Positions 17,384 through 25,936 of a stretch of DNA of 64,000 nucleotides are shown here, in pieces (position 1 is the first letter of the stretch; the number at the start of each line of letters is the position of its first letter). The DNA comes from Pelotomaculum sp. PtaU1.Bin035 (GTDB lineage: Bacteria; Bacillota; Desulfotomaculia; Desulfotomaculales; Pelotomaculaceae). The stretch spans positions 1 through 64,000 of the forward strand of contig MVRN01000039.1 in NCBI GenBank assembly GCA_002067965.1. The letters run 5' to 3'. A program made the position numbers and the translations under genes. Under the pieces are notes generated by a model, which worked only from the letters and a program-made list of their open reading frames with translations, was not told where the DNA came from and made no database searches.

Positions 17384-18244
17384 TTGACCGTCAATCTGAA
17401 AGGGACGCTTTACCTTTGCGCGACACCCATCGGCAATCTTGAGGACATAACCTTAAGGGCACTGCGGGTGCTGCGTGAGGCCGACCTAATTGCGGCCGAG
17501 GATACGCGCCATACCCGTAAACTGCTTAGCCATTTCGATATCCACACGCCGCTGACCAGTTACCACGAGCACAACCGCAAAAAAAAAGGAGAATATTTAC
17601 TTGGACTCCTGTCTTCAGGCAAGCAGATAGCTCTGGTATCTGATGCCGGTATGCCGGGTGTTTCAGACCCCGGCGCCGAACTGGCGGCGCTGGCGTTGGA
17701 AAATGGTTTCGGAGTGGTCCCGGTCCCCGGGCCAAGCGCAGGCATCACTGCGCTTGTTGTATCGGGGCTGCCGGCCGCGTCTTTTGTCTTCGAGGGGTTT
17801 TTGCCTTCATCCCCAAAAGCCCGGCGGGATAAATTGGCCGGTATGTCGCGCGAACGGAGGACGTTGATTCTTTACGAGGCGCCGCACCGTCTGAAAGCAA
17901 CCCTGGCTGATATCCGCGAGGTCATGGGAAACCGCCTGATGGCAGTGGCCAGAGAACTAACCAAACGGCACGAAGAAGTAATAAGGGGAACGGTGGATGA
18001 GATGCTGGCATTATTTCAGGGAAAAGAGCCGCGGGGTGAGTTTTGCCTGGTTTTGGCCGGCGCCACTGGCGAAGAGTTGCCCCCGGAAAAAGCGGCCCGG
18101 ATCTCAATCGAGCCGGTTGAACACGTTGCCTTGCTTGAGGCGGAAGGTGTGGGGCTGAAGGAGGCTATCCGCGAAGTTGCCCGCCTCCACGGCCTTCCGA
18201 AAAGGCTGGTTTACCGCGATGTAGTTTTGAAAAAACAAGAATAA
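17384..18244 (+). CDS. rsmI: 16S rRNA 2'-O-methyltransferase RsmI
   Basis: SAM-dependent methyltransferase of the tetrapyrrole methylase fold that modifies C1402 of 16S rRNA. 286 residues with LYLCATPIGNLEDIT, AEDTRHT, SYHEHN, the glycine-rich LVSDAGMPGVSDPG, and YEAPHRL. TTG start after GAGGTGA. Followed by a clear terminator and the convergent abrB gene, as in the Bacillus yabC-abrB-metS order. Confidence 0.95.
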   Translation: MTVNLKGTLYLCATPIGNLEDITLRALRVLREADLIAAEDTRHTRKLLSHFDIHTPLTSYHEHNRKKKGEYLLGLLSSGKQIALVSDAGMPGVSDPGAELAALALENGFGVVPVPGPSAGITALVVSGLPAASFVFEGFLPSSPKARRDKLAGMSRERRTLILYEAPHRLKATLADIREVMGNRLMAVARELTKRHEEVIRGTVDEMLALFQGKEPRGEFCLVLAGATGEELPPEKAARISIEPVEHVALLEAEGVGLKEAIREVARLHGLPKRLVYRDVVLKKQE

Positions 18245-18249
18245 GTAAC

Positions 18250-18273
18250 AAAGAGAGACGATTGTCTCTCTTT
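18250..18273 (+). terminator. Terminator after rsmI
   Basis: AAAGAGAGAC / GTCTCTCTTT: perfect 10-bp stem with loop GATT, followed by CTTAAGG. The A-rich and T-rich arms could serve both strands. Confidence 0.85.
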
Positions 18274-18411
18274 CTTAAGGAATAAATTTTGAATAATAGC
18301 AAGTTTAACATGCCATTATTTACCAAATGGTAATTATTAATTTTTCTCTTGCGAACCTCAAGGTTGTTTGAATCCGGTTGTTTACTGGAGTTGTTGCAAA
18401 ACACGTTTTCT

Positions 18412-18666
18412 TTAGATTGCTTTGGTATTTTCAAACATGGTTAGAGCGCACTCGCGGCAGACTAGTTTGCCGCGGTAGTGTTGGACATCGGACGCGTTGC
18501 CGCAAAAAACACAGGCAGGCTCATATTTTTTCAGGATAATTTTTTCTGCGTCAACGTAAATTTCCAGGGCGTCTTTCTCATCGATTCCCAGAGTACGCCT
18601 TAACTCAATGGGAATTACGACACGTCCAAGTTCGTCAACTTTTCTGACAATGCCCGTTGATTTCAA
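18412..18666 (-). CDS. abrB: AbrB-family transition-state regulator
   Basis: 84-residue DNA-binding regulator. The N-terminal swapped-hairpin domain (STGIVRKVDELGRVVIPIEL) is a classic AbrB/SpoVT signature. The C-terminal part has CVFCGN and VCREC, a possible zinc site seen in clostridial AbrB paralogues. TTG start at 18666 behind AAAGGAGGT. In Bacillus AbrB represses stationary-phase genes. Its position, convergent to rsmI and divergent from metG, is conserved. Confidence 0.93.
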   Translation of the reverse strand: MKSTGIVRKVDELGRVVIPIELRRTLGIDEKDALEIYVDAEKIILKKYEPACVFCGNASDVQHYRGKLVCRECALTMFENTKAI

Positions 18667-18711
18667 TACTATCTACCTCCTTTTCTAATAGTGTAATAAT
18701 TGTACAACTAA

Positions 18712-18740
18712 ATGGTACCAACCGTGCCATTAAAAGTCAA
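18712..18740 (-). promoter_or_regulatory. abrB promoter with overlapping palindrome
   Basis: On the minus strand TTGACT (18740-18735) and TACCAT (18717-18712) are 17 bases apart, a good sigma-A promoter. An imperfect palindrome, ATGGCAC-GGTTG-GTACCAT, covers 18712-18730, placing it over the -10 and spacer. It could be an operator; the regulator is unknown. Confidence 0.55.
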
Positions 18741-18798
18741 CCAATTTTTTTATAAATTTTTACATTTTTTTTAAGGAAGTGTTAATATTAGCGTAAAC

Positions 18799-18826
18799 TT
18801 GACAAGTGAGTATTTTTCCATATAAA
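18799..18826 (+). promoter_or_regulatory. metG promoter
   Basis: TTGACA (18799-18804), 16-base spacer, TATAAA (18821-18826). The leader of about 110 bases holds a GC-rich imperfect hairpin (GCTCCGCCC...GGGGCGCGG) followed by seven T (to about 18879), possibly an attenuator. No T-box sequence was seen. Confidence 0.6.
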
Positions 18827-18943
18827 ATCAGTTAAAAAGCTCCGCCCTTCAAAGAAAATAGGGGCGCGGGTTTTTTTGTTAGAAAGTCAGGGGCGGACCT
18901 GCCGGAAGAATTCAGTTTCCGTCTATTCAGGGAGGAAGAAGTC

Positions 18944-20494
18944 ATGAAAAAAGGAACGTTTTATATTACAACGCCAATTTACTACCCCAGCGACAACCTG
19001 CACATCGGCCATGCTTATACTACTGTAGCTGCTGACGCCATGACCCGCTTTAAGAAGCTGACAGGGTATGATACCTGGTTCCTGACCGGTTCTGACGAGC
19101 ACGGCCAAAAAATTGAGCGGGCCGCTAAGTCGAGAGGTGAGACGCCACAGGATTATGTGGATAAGATTGTTGCCGGGTTTAAACACCTCTGGGACCGGCT
19201 GGAAGTCGGTTATGACGATTTTATCCGCACCACGGAGCAACGCCATAAAAAAGTAGTATCCGATATTTTTCAACAGCTTTTCGACCAGGATGATATTTAC
19301 AAAGCCAGCTATGAGGGGTGGTACTGCACGCCTTGTGAAACCTTCTGGACAGATGCGCGGCTGGTGGAAGGCAACTGCCCTGACTGCGGCCGCCCGGTAG
19401 AAATGCTCAAGGAGGAGAATTACTTTTTCCGGATGTCCAAATACGCCGGCCGGATGCTTAAATATATAGAAGAACATCCCGGATTTATCCAGCCTGCCTC
19501 CCGCCGGAACGAGATGGTGAGCTTTATCAATAGCGGCCTGGAAGACCTTTGCGTGTCCCGGACTACTTTCGATTGGGGCATACCGGTGCCTTTTGATCCC
19601 AAAAACGTAATTTACGTCTGGATTGACGCCCTGACAAACTATATCTCCGCCCTTGGTTATGGAAGTGAAGACGACAGCCTGTTTAAAAAATTCTGGCCGG
19701 CTGATGTCCACCTGATGGGCAAGGACATTGTACGTTTCCACAGCATCATCTGGCCGATGCTTTTAATGGCGGTGGGGATTGAACTGCCGAAGAAGGTGGT
19801 GGGGCATGGCTGGCTGCTTTTGGATAGCGGGAAAATGTCCAAGTCTAAAGGCAACGTGGTTGATCCGCTGGTGTTGGTCGACAAGTACGGCGTGGACGCC
19901 ATTCGATATTACCTGCTTCGTGAGCTGCCGTTTGGTTCTGACGGCAACTATAGCGAAGAATCGTTGGTGGAGCGGATCAATAAGGATCTGGCTAATGATC
20001 TGGGCAACTTGTTCAGCCGCTCCATAGCAATGGTGGAAAAATATTTTCAAGGGTCAATAAAGACCTCAAGTAACCTGGAAGGCCCGGATCATGAACTGAT
20101 CGACCTGGCCGAACAAACTCCCGCGGTTGTCGAGGAGTTGATGGACAAGATGGAACTGTCCAATGCCCTGGCCGCGATCTGGCGGCTGGTAGGCAGGGCC
20201 AATAAATATGTGGACGAAACCGCTCCCTGGGGGTTGGCCAAAGATCCGGCCAGACAAGACAGGCTTTCCACTGTATTGTATAACCTTGCCGAAAGCCTGC
20301 GGTTTATCACAATAATGATATCTCCTTTCATGCCGGTGCTGCCGGGGCGGGTCTGGGCACAGTTGGGGATAGAAGGCCGGCCGGAGCTGACGACCTGGGA
20401 GTCGCTGACCTGGGGTAAACTGCCTGCGGGCACGGTAGTGAAAAAGGGACAGGCGCTGTTCCCGCGCATCGATCTAAAGAGTTTAGAAAAATAG
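18944..20494 (+). CDS. metG: Methionyl-tRNA synthetase, short form
   Basis: Class I aminoacyl-tRNA synthetase charging tRNA-Met. 516 residues: HIGHAYT near residue 21, the zinc-knuckle pair CTPC and CPDC, WIDALTNY, and KMSKS at residues 297-301. It ends near residue 516 and so lacks the C-terminal tRNA-binding (CsaA-like) domain present in the roughly 650-residue enzymes. ATG start after GGGAGGAAG. It heads a run continuing to tatD. Confidence 0.97.
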   Translation: MKKGTFYITTPIYYPSDNLHIGHAYTTVAADAMTRFKKLTGYDTWFLTGSDEHGQKIERAAKSRGETPQDYVDKIVAGFKHLWDRLEVGYDDFIRTTEQRHKKVVSDIFQQLFDQDDIYKASYEGWYCTPCETFWTDARLVEGNCPDCGRPVEMLKEENYFFRMSKYAGRMLKYIEEHPGFIQPASRRNEMVSFINSGLEDLCVSRTTFDWGIPVPFDPKNVIYVWIDALTNYISALGYGSEDDSLFKKFWPADVHLMGKDIVRFHSIIWPMLLMAVGIELPKKVVGHGWLLLDSGKMSKSKGNVVDPLVLVDKYGVDAIRYYLLRELPFGSDGNYSEESLVERINKDLANDLGNLFSRSIAMVEKYFQGSIKTSSNLEGPDHELIDLAEQTPAVVEELMDKMELSNALAAIWRLVGRANKYVDETAPWGLAKDPARQDRLSTVLYNLAESLRFITIMISPFMPVLPGRVWAQLGIEGRPELTTWESLTWGKLPAGTVVKKGQALFPRIDLKSLEK

Positions 20495-20536
20495 CACAAA
20501 ACTGGAAAACTCGAATTGGTAAAAGGAAGGATTCTT

Positions 20537-21307
20537 ATGATCTTATTTGATACTCACGCCCACCTGAACTTCGGGGATTTCGACGCCGATCTGGACGAAA
20601 TGATCGGGCGTGCACGCGCCGCGGGGGTGGTTAATATTGTCAACGCGGGCTACGATCTTGCTTCTTCCCGCAGAGCCCGGGAGTTGGCAGATAGATATGA
20701 CCTAATCTATATCGCGGTGGGAATTCACCCTCATGTTGCCGGCAAAGCATTGCCTGGTTACCTCGAACAACTGGAAATGCTGGCGGCTCACCCCAAAGTG
20801 GTGGCGCTGGGCGAAATGGGCCTGGACTACTTCAGGGATCTCTCCCCTCGTCCTGTCCAGCGGAAAGTTTTCCGGGAGCAAATAGCGCTGGCAAAGAAGC
20901 TTAATCTGCCGGTAATTATTCATGATCGAGAGGCCCACGGCGATATGATGGAAATTTTACGCGAGGACGGCCCCGGCCTGCCGGGCGGGGTAATCCATTG
21001 TTTCTCCGGCAGTTGGGAAATGGCCAAGGAATGCATCGCGATGGGCTTTTACATCTCTATCGCCGGGCCGGTGACATTTTCCAACGCTTCCAGGTTGAAG
21101 GACGTTGCCGCTCGCGTACCTTTGGATCGCCTTCTTGTAGAGACCGACGCGCCGTACCTTGCTCCCGCGCCGAACCGGGGAAAGCGTAACGAGCCTGCTT
21201 ACGTCCGGTATACAGCGGAAGAAGTAGCCGCGCTGAAGAAAATGGAGCCGGAAAAATTGGCAAAAATTTGTACAGAAAATGGCAGAAAATTGTTCCGTTT
21301 GCCATAA
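20537..21307 (+). CDS. tatD: TatD-family metal-dependent hydrolase
   Basis: Homologue of Bacillus YabD and E. coli TatD/YcfH, metal-dependent deoxyribonucleases of the amidohydrolase fold. 256 residues: DTHAHL at the N-terminus, ALGEMGLDYF, VIIHDREAH, IHCFSG, and LVETDAPYL, supplying the expected His, Glu and Asp ligands. I chose ATG 20537, six bases after AAGGAAGG; a TTG at 20516 is in frame without a site. Gene order metG-tatD is conserved. Confidence 0.93.
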   Translation: MILFDTHAHLNFGDFDADLDEMIGRARAAGVVNIVNAGYDLASSRRARELADRYDLIYIAVGIHPHVAGKALPGYLEQLEMLAAHPKVVALGEMGLDYFRDLSPRPVQRKVFREQIALAKKLNLPVIIHDREAHGDMMEILREDGPGLPGGVIHCFSGSWEMAKECIAMGFYISIAGPVTFSNASRLKDVAARVPLDRLLVETDAPYLAPAPNRGKRNEPAYVRYTAEEVAALKKMEPEKLAKICTENGRKLFRLP

Positions 21308-21400
21308 CTTTAGAGCATAAGACAAAATTTACTATTCCATAAAGGACCCGGTGAAGGTTTTGAACGGAAGGATTCATGGACTGGAGGGGGATAATATTGG

Positions 21401-21934
21401 ATGGACGGAGAGAAAGGGTTGCTTCTGGTAAATACGGGCGGCGGCAAGGGTAAAACTACCGCGTCGCTGGGCATGGCGCTCAGAGCTTGGGGTCAGGGTA
21501 TGAAGGTGCTTATGATCCAGTTTCTCAAAGGCGGCTGGAATCCCGGAGAACTGAAGGCGGCGGAGAAACTCGGGCCTGACTTTGAAATACGTCAGATGGG
21601 TAAGGGGTTTATCAATGGAACTGACGGTGAGTCCCTGAACATGCACCGTCAGGCTGCTCTGGAGGCGATGGCCGTTGCCGCGGTAGAAGTATCCTCCGGG
21701 AAATACGGCCTGATTATTTTGGATGAAATCCTTTACGCGATCCACTTCGGGCTGGTCACCCTGGACGAAGTTCTGTCCCTCATCGCCCGGCGGCCGGAGA
21801 GTTTGCACTTGGTGCTTACCGGGCGCTACGTGCCACAGGAGATAATCGAACGCGCCGACATGGTCACCGAGATGGTTGATATAAAACACCCTTATGCCAG
21901 GGGTGTTCACGCCCGGAAAGGTATCGAATTTTAA
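21401..21934 (+). CDS. cobO: Corrinoid adenosyltransferase, BtuR/CobO type
   Basis: ATP:cob(I)alamin (or cobyrinic acid diamide) adenosyltransferase, which makes adenosylcobalamin. 177 residues with P-loop NTGGGKGKTTAS, QFLKGGW, and LDEILYAIHFG. ATG start with GGAGGGGG ten bases upstream. It stands between tatD and yabE, where Bacillus has nothing, and has no other cobalamin gene near it. Terminated by a strong hairpin. Confidence 0.93.
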   Translation: MDGEKGLLLVNTGGGKGKTTASLGMALRAWGQGMKVLMIQFLKGGWNPGELKAAEKLGPDFEIRQMGKGFINGTDGESLNMHRQAALEAMAVAAVEVSSGKYGLIILDEILYAIHFGLVTLDEVLSLIARRPESLHLVLTGRYVPQEIIERADMVTEMVDIKHPYARGVHARKGIEF

Positions 21935-21945
21935 ATTAAACTGTC

Positions 21946-21968
21946 AACCGGGGAAAAACCCGGTTTTT
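21946..21968 (+). terminator. Terminator after cobO
   Basis: AACCGGG - GAAAAA - CCCGGTT followed by further T (run of six). Seven-bp stem. Confidence 0.9.
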
Positions 21969-22117
21969 TGTCTTTATTGGCGATAATATGACAAAAATAT
22001 AAGCTATCCAGGATGGTCATATTGTAGTAAAATTAGTGGTAACAAAATCTAGAATCAGCATAATAATAAAATTATTGCTTCAATTTAATATTTCGCCAAA
22101 CTGAAAGGAGGTATTTA

Positions 22118-23113
22118 ATGAGTTGGTTTGATAATAAAACATTAACGGTACTCAGGCAGCGGGGCGTTTTTATCCAGTGGGCCGCTATGGCCGCCATCGC
22201 CGCCATTCTCGTGTACAGCTGTTACGCTAAGGCCCGAAAGTCAGTGGTACTGGCCGTCGACGGGAAAGAAGCCACGGCGGTGCAGACCTTTGCCCGTACG
22301 GTTGGGGGAGCCTTGAAAGCGCAAGATATCGCCTTGTATGAAAAGGATGAGGTTACTCCTTCTCTTGAAACCCGTTTGCAGAACGGTATGGTGATAACGG
22401 TAAAACGGGCGGTGGACTTGTGCGTTACCGTGGACGGATGTGATATTCCCGTCAGGACAAGGTCTTTGAAAGTGGAGGATGTACTTGCTGAATATGGGAT
22501 TAACCTCGGCCCGGATGATGAAGTCACACCGGCAAAAGATTATCCGGTTTACCCCGGTATGGCAATTACAGTTGCCAGAGTAAAAGTAGAGACCCAGGTA
22601 AACGACGTTGCTATAGATTACAATACGGAAAAAGAATATACGACCAGGCTGCCAAGTGGAGCCAGCCGGGTTGCGCGGGAAGGTAAAGAAGGGATCGAGC
22701 ACCAAACCTGGCAAGTTGTTTTAAAAGACGGCAAGGAAGTGAACCGGCAGTTGGCCGGCCGTGAGGTAGTTGAGCCGGCGGTGGATAAGCTGGTTGTGAT
22801 CGGGAGTGGCCTTGTTGTGTCCCGTGGCGGCGAAAATATCCGGTATTCCCGGGCCCTGGATATGCTGGCTTCGGCTTATTCCTATACCGGCAATAATACC
22901 GCTTCAGGAGTTGCGCCGCATTATGGAGTCGCAGCGGTAGATACCAGCCTGATCCCGATGGGATCGAGGCTATACGTGGATGGATACGGTTATGCCACGG
23001 CGCTTGACCGGGGAAGCGCGATTAAGGGCAACCGGATAGATCTGTTTTTCGGATCAAACGGTGAGGCAATGAGTTGGGGCTTGAGGCGGGTGAAAGTTTA
23101 TATTTTAGACTAA
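22118..23113 (+). CDS. yabE: YabE-like cell-wall protein (DUF348, G5, 3D domains)
   Basis: 331 residues. One N-terminal membrane segment (about residues 20-40, AAMAAIAAILVYSCYA) anchors it with the rest outside. Two DUF348 repeats (VVLAVDGKEATAVQTFA, LCVTVDGCDIPVRTRS) are followed by a G5 domain (about 150-228) and a C-terminal 3D domain with DTSLIPMGSRLYV, GYGYATALDRG and DLFF, whose three Asp form the catalytic site of Rpf/MltA-like muralytic enzymes. ATG start after AAAGGAGG. Same place relative to ksgA as Bacillus yabE, but rnmV is absent. Confidence 0.92.
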   Translation: MSWFDNKTLTVLRQRGVFIQWAAMAAIAAILVYSCYAKARKSVVLAVDGKEATAVQTFARTVGGALKAQDIALYEKDEVTPSLETRLQNGMVITVKRAVDLCVTVDGCDIPVRTRSLKVEDVLAEYGINLGPDDEVTPAKDYPVYPGMAITVARVKVETQVNDVAIDYNTEKEYTTRLPSGASRVAREGKEGIEHQTWQVVLKDGKEVNRQLAGREVVEPAVDKLVVIGSGLVVSRGGENIRYSRALDMLASAYSYTGNNTASGVAPHYGVAAVDTSLIPMGSRLYVDGYGYATALDRGSAIKGNRIDLFFGSNGEAMSWGLRRVKVYILD

Positions 23114-23124
23114 CTTTTACATGG

Positions 23125-23141
23125 GGCCGAAAGGCCTTTTT
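23125..23141 (+). terminator. Short hairpin after yabE
   Basis: GGCC-GAAA-GGCC followed by five T. The stem is short but has a stable GNRA-type loop. Probable weak terminator between yabE and ksgA. Confidence 0.45.
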
Positions 23142-23243
23142 GTTTTGGTTAAAAAGGGGAATAATAAAAGGGAAACAGTTATAGTTTGTCGAAAATACCA
23201 GGCAGTCAGGTTTTTATACCGTTTTTTTGCGGGAGGACGCGAG

Positions 23244-24128
23244 TTGAAAGAAGTTACTTCACCGGTGATTGTACGTGATATTTTATCGCGGTACAAACTC
23301 TCTTGCCGGAAGAATTTAGGCCAGAATTTTTTAATCGACTCCAATATTGCCAATAAGATTGTAGCTGCTGCGGAATTAAGGCCTACCGATCTCGTAGTTG
23401 AAATCGGGCCGGGGCTGGGCGCTCTGACCGCCAGGGCTGCCGGCAGCGCCGGCAAGGTATTGGCAGTGGAAATAGACAGGGGACTGCTTTCCGCGCTGGC
23501 GGAAACACTGGAAGGCGTGGGAGACGTGAAAGTCATCCATGGTGATGCGCTGGAAATTGACTTTGACAATCTGGTTCAAGAAAGAACTGGAGGAAAGTTC
23601 GGGCAGGGGGGTGAGCGGTACAAGCTACTGGCCAACCTGCCCTATTATATCACCAGCCCCCTTCTGCTACGACTGTTGCTGAAGCGCTATAATATTTCCC
23701 TGATGGTTGTAATGGTACAGTTAGAAGTGGCAGCCCGCCTGGCTGCCGCGCCCGGTTCGAAGGATTACGGCGCCCTTAGTGTGGCCGCGCAGTATTTTAC
23801 AGAGGCGCAAATCCTTTTCCGGGTGCCGGGTACGGTCTTTTTTCCGCAACCGGAAGTGAGTTCCGCGGTTGTGCGGCTTGCGGTAAGGCCGGAGCCGGCC
23901 GTACCGGCGCGGGATGAAGAAACCTTCTTTAAGGTAGTGCGGGCGGCTTTCGGCAGGCGCCGCAAAACACTTCTAAATTCCCTGGCAGGGTCAGAGTTTG
24001 GCATTGGAAAAGGAGTTTGGAAGGCTGTGTTGGAAAGCTCCGGAATCGCCCCGGCGCGGCGGGGTGAAACTTTAAGCTTGGCTGAATTTGCCCTGATAAC
24101 CGATAATTTGCTGGCAATGAGGGGTTAG
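23244..24128 (+). CDS. ksgA: 16S rRNA dimethyladenosine transferase
   Basis: Dimethylates A1518 and A1519 of 16S rRNA using SAM. 294 residues: NLGQNFLID, the SAM motif VVEIGPGLGALT, IHGDALEID, and the catalytic NLPYYITSPLL. I place the start at TTG 23244, six bases after GGGAGGA, which gives the usual short N-terminus. The open frame runs back to 23121 but that part overlaps the yabE terminator and has no family similarity that I recognise. Confidence 0.95.
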   Translation: MKEVTSPVIVRDILSRYKLSCRKNLGQNFLIDSNIANKIVAAAELRPTDLVVEIGPGLGALTARAAGSAGKVLAVEIDRGLLSALAETLEGVGDVKVIHGDALEIDFDNLVQERTGGKFGQGGERYKLLANLPYYITSPLLLRLLLKRYNISLMVVMVQLEVAARLAAAPGSKDYGALSVAAQYFTEAQILFRVPGTVFFPQPEVSSAVVRLAVRPEPAVPARDEETFFKVVRAAFGRRRKTLLNSLAGSEFGIGKGVWKAVLESSGIAPARRGETLSLAEFALITDNLLAMRG

Positions 24129-24194
24129 AACAAATTGTGGGGCCTGAGCTATATAATAAAGCGTAAGCTTTGATGATGGGAGAAGGGGATAAAT

Positions 24195-24665
24195 ATGTTT
24201 TTTATAAGCCCTTCAAAGGGCCGCATGGACTTTGATGAGATGATGAGTGATATTATTCAATATATCAAAGGCCTCCCCACGTCTTCTTATAAGATAATCA
24301 TCGGTTCCGATTCCCAGGTCAAAAGGGAAACGTCCTTTGTGAGCGCAATAATTGTGCACCGTCTGGGCAAGGGAGCGCGCTATTATTACCGGAAAAAAAC
24401 ACAGCGGAAGATCAAAAGCCTGCGTCAGAAGATTTTTTACGAGACAGCACTGAGTCTGGAACTTGGCGGGATGATTAACAAATATTTCAGCAACAGCGGT
24501 TTCGACGATTTGAAAGTAGAAATCCACATTGATGTTGGCAACCACGGTGAGACTAAGAACCTCATCCGTGAGGTAGTCGGTATGGTCACGGGAAGCGGAT
24601 TCCGGGCAAAAATCAAGCCGGATGCTTACGGGGCTTCCAGTGTTGCGGATAAACACACCAAATAA
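24195..24665 (+). CDS. YkuK-like RNase H-fold protein
   Basis: 156 residues matching the YkuK (DUF458) family as I know it: IIIGSDSQVK, FVSAIIVHRLGKGARYYY, ALSLELGG, and HIDVGNHGETKNL. The conserved acidic residues suggest an RNase H-like fold; the biological role is unknown. ATG start behind GGGAGAAGGGG. It lies between ksgA and a convergent glycosyltransferase. Confidence 0.82.
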   Translation: MFFISPSKGRMDFDEMMSDIIQYIKGLPTSSYKIIIGSDSQVKRETSFVSAIIVHRLGKGARYYYRKKTQRKIKSLRQKIFYETALSLELGGMINKYFSNSGFDDLKVEIHIDVGNHGETKNLIREVVGMVTGSGFRAKIKPDAYGASSVADKHTK

Positions 24666-24744
24666 AAATATATAATTATTAAGTTAACTCAGGTAGAATT
24701 CGAGTGGCGCTTGCCAACGAGCTCTATTGGCCCCCTACATAGGT

Positions 24745-24815
24745 AAGGGGACACACCTTCCTTGGCTTTCAAAAATTCGCAAAGTGTAGAGTTATCAGGA
24801 AAGGAATGTCCCCTT
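24745..24815. repeat. Small palindromic-ended repeat, copy 2
   Basis: 71-base unit with perfect 9-base terminal inverted repeats AAGGGGACA / TGTCCCCTT and near-matching inner parts (CACCTTCCTT / AAGGAAAGG-like). It shares both ends with the unit at 914-965 in the opposite orientation. Probably a non-autonomous mobile or REP-like element; the agent of movement is inferred, not seen. Confidence 0.6.
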
Positions 24816-24992
24816 AAATTTAAACGTATGAGCCCGTTCGCCTTCGGGCCCGGTCAAACTCGGCGCTATAGCGCCTCAAACAGTTCCCTCGCTTATCCTC
24901 AGGCAAACTCGCTCTTTGAATTAGGGCTTAAAAATCGCCCTAACGGCAAGCTCTACTGAGCTAACTTTATTGTCGATTAAAATGTTAAAACA

Positions 24993-25011
24993 GGAGGGGG
25001 AAATCCCCTCC
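24993..25011 (-). terminator. Terminator of the minus-strand glycosyltransferase gene
   Basis: GGAGGGG / CCCCTCC stem of seven bp, followed on the minus strand by TGTTTTAAC. Located just past the stop of the glycosyltransferase gene. Confidence 0.75.
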
Positions 25012-25016
25012 TTAAA

Positions 25017-25808
25017 TTATATCTTGAGGAACTTATCCAATATATCCCAGCGCCTTTCCGTGTGGTAGCCGTTGTATTCAACCTGCCCTTTTGACCGGTC
25101 TCGCTTCGCGTCCCGGAAGGCGTGAAGCGCTTCTATACAGTCCCCGATGATAGTCTCGGCAATCAACTGTGAGTGCCTGCGATCTTTTTCCGGTGAGCCC
25201 AGGTATTTATGGCTCACAGTTGTACCAACGTTAATTCTTAGGTTGTTCTTTACCGCGAGTGCCAGGGATACCGGGGGGATAGCGATCTCTCTCAGCGGTA
25301 TGGTATGAAGAAAAAGCCGTGATACGGCGTGTGGCCCGTGGCAAGGCGAGGCGGAGCCGATGGTTTTTTCCACACCGATCTTCCGGTTTAACCGCCGGCG
25401 CTCCTTTAATAGAAGTAATGCCAGGGTAGACAGTCCTTCCTGGTGTTCCTCCGGGTAGCAGTTGGTGAGTGACATGTCATAACGGCAGGCGGATATACTG
25501 TTTAGCAACTCATGTAAATTGTTGGAAATATCACCATCCATATCGCCATCCAGAAAAAGTACTGCCGACGCGCCCCTGTCGAGGGCTATTTTGGCGCCTA
25601 TCGCCCTTGGTACGTCAATACCCAGGGGTTCAAGAAAGTGAACGGGCAATATCCTGGAAGAACACATTTGCCGGGCGATCATTAAGGAATTATCAGTGCT
25701 TCCGTTAATCACCGGTATTATTAGATCAATATCATTGAGCAGCAAACTTTCAATTGTTTTTTTAATGCGACTTTCTTCATTGCGTACTGGCACAACAGCG
25801 ACAAGCAT
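25017..25808 (-). CDS. Glycosyltransferase family 2-like protein
   Basis: 263 residues with an N-terminal GT-A fold: VAVVPVRNEESRI at the start and a DxD-type metal motif LFLDGDMDGD near residue 95. C-terminal ends of GT2 enzymes with extended insert (SPCHGPHAV, then SHKYLGSPE) follow. There is no membrane segment, so it is cytoplasmic or peripheral. Sugar donor and acceptor unknown. ATG at 25808 after GAAAGGAAG on the minus strand. It stands between ykuK and yabG; a spore-polysaccharide role is possible by neighbourhood only. Confidence 0.8.
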   Translation of the reverse strand: MLVAVVPVRNEESRIKKTIESLLLNDIDLIIPVINGSTDNSLMIARQMCSSRILPVHFLEPLGIDVPRAIGAKIALDRGASAVLFLDGDMDGDISNNLHELLNSISACRYDMSLTNCYPEEHQEGLSTLALLLLKERRRLNRKIGVEKTIGSASPCHGPHAVSRLFLHTIPLREIAIPPVSLALAVKNNLRINVGTTVSHKYLGSPEKDRRHSQLIAETIIGDCIEALHAFRDAKRDRSKGQVEYNGYHTERRWDILDKFLKI

Positions 25809-25875
25809 GATATTCTTCCTTTCAGCAATAACTTTATCTAATATATGGAAAACATATCAAAAAGTTACCGGATAC

Positions 25876-25904
25876 ACACGTTGTCCGGTGCCCCACATAT
25901 GATA
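25876..25904 (+). promoter_or_regulatory. Sigma-K-like promoter before yabG
   Basis: ACAC (25876-25879), 16-base gap, CATATGATA (25896-25904). This fits the sigma-K pattern, AC near -35 and CATAnnnTA at -10. yabG is a sigma-K gene in Bacillus, which supports the call. Confidence 0.55.
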
Positions 25905-25936
25905 TATAAATAATTATCTTAAGGGGTTATAATCTG

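Larger units (their letters stand above)
24666..25016. other. Intergenic region rich in inverted repeats
   Basis: About 350 bases. It includes the GGGGACA-ended repeat (24745-24815), the stem GCCCGTTCGCCTTCGGGC region near 24832, GCGCTATAGCGC near 24862, and AGGGC...GCCCT near 24925-24943. GCTTGCC near 24709 is echoed inverted as GGCAAGC near 24945. A 65-codon open frame at 24762-24959 lies across these repeats, lacks a ribosome site and looks spurious. Confidence 0.5.

Noticed and set aside
18827-18943. T-box leader before metG
   Set aside because: No T-box sequence or specifier stem seen; only a GC-rich imperfect hairpin with a T run.
21308-21400. Cobalamin riboswitch before cobO
   Set aside because: The space is only about 90 bases and lacks the B12-box; no riboswitch features.
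24762-24959. 65-codon open frame between ykuK and the glycosyltransferase
   Set aside because: No ribosome site, product is low in recognisable structure, and the frame runs through several inverted repeats; treated as intergenic.
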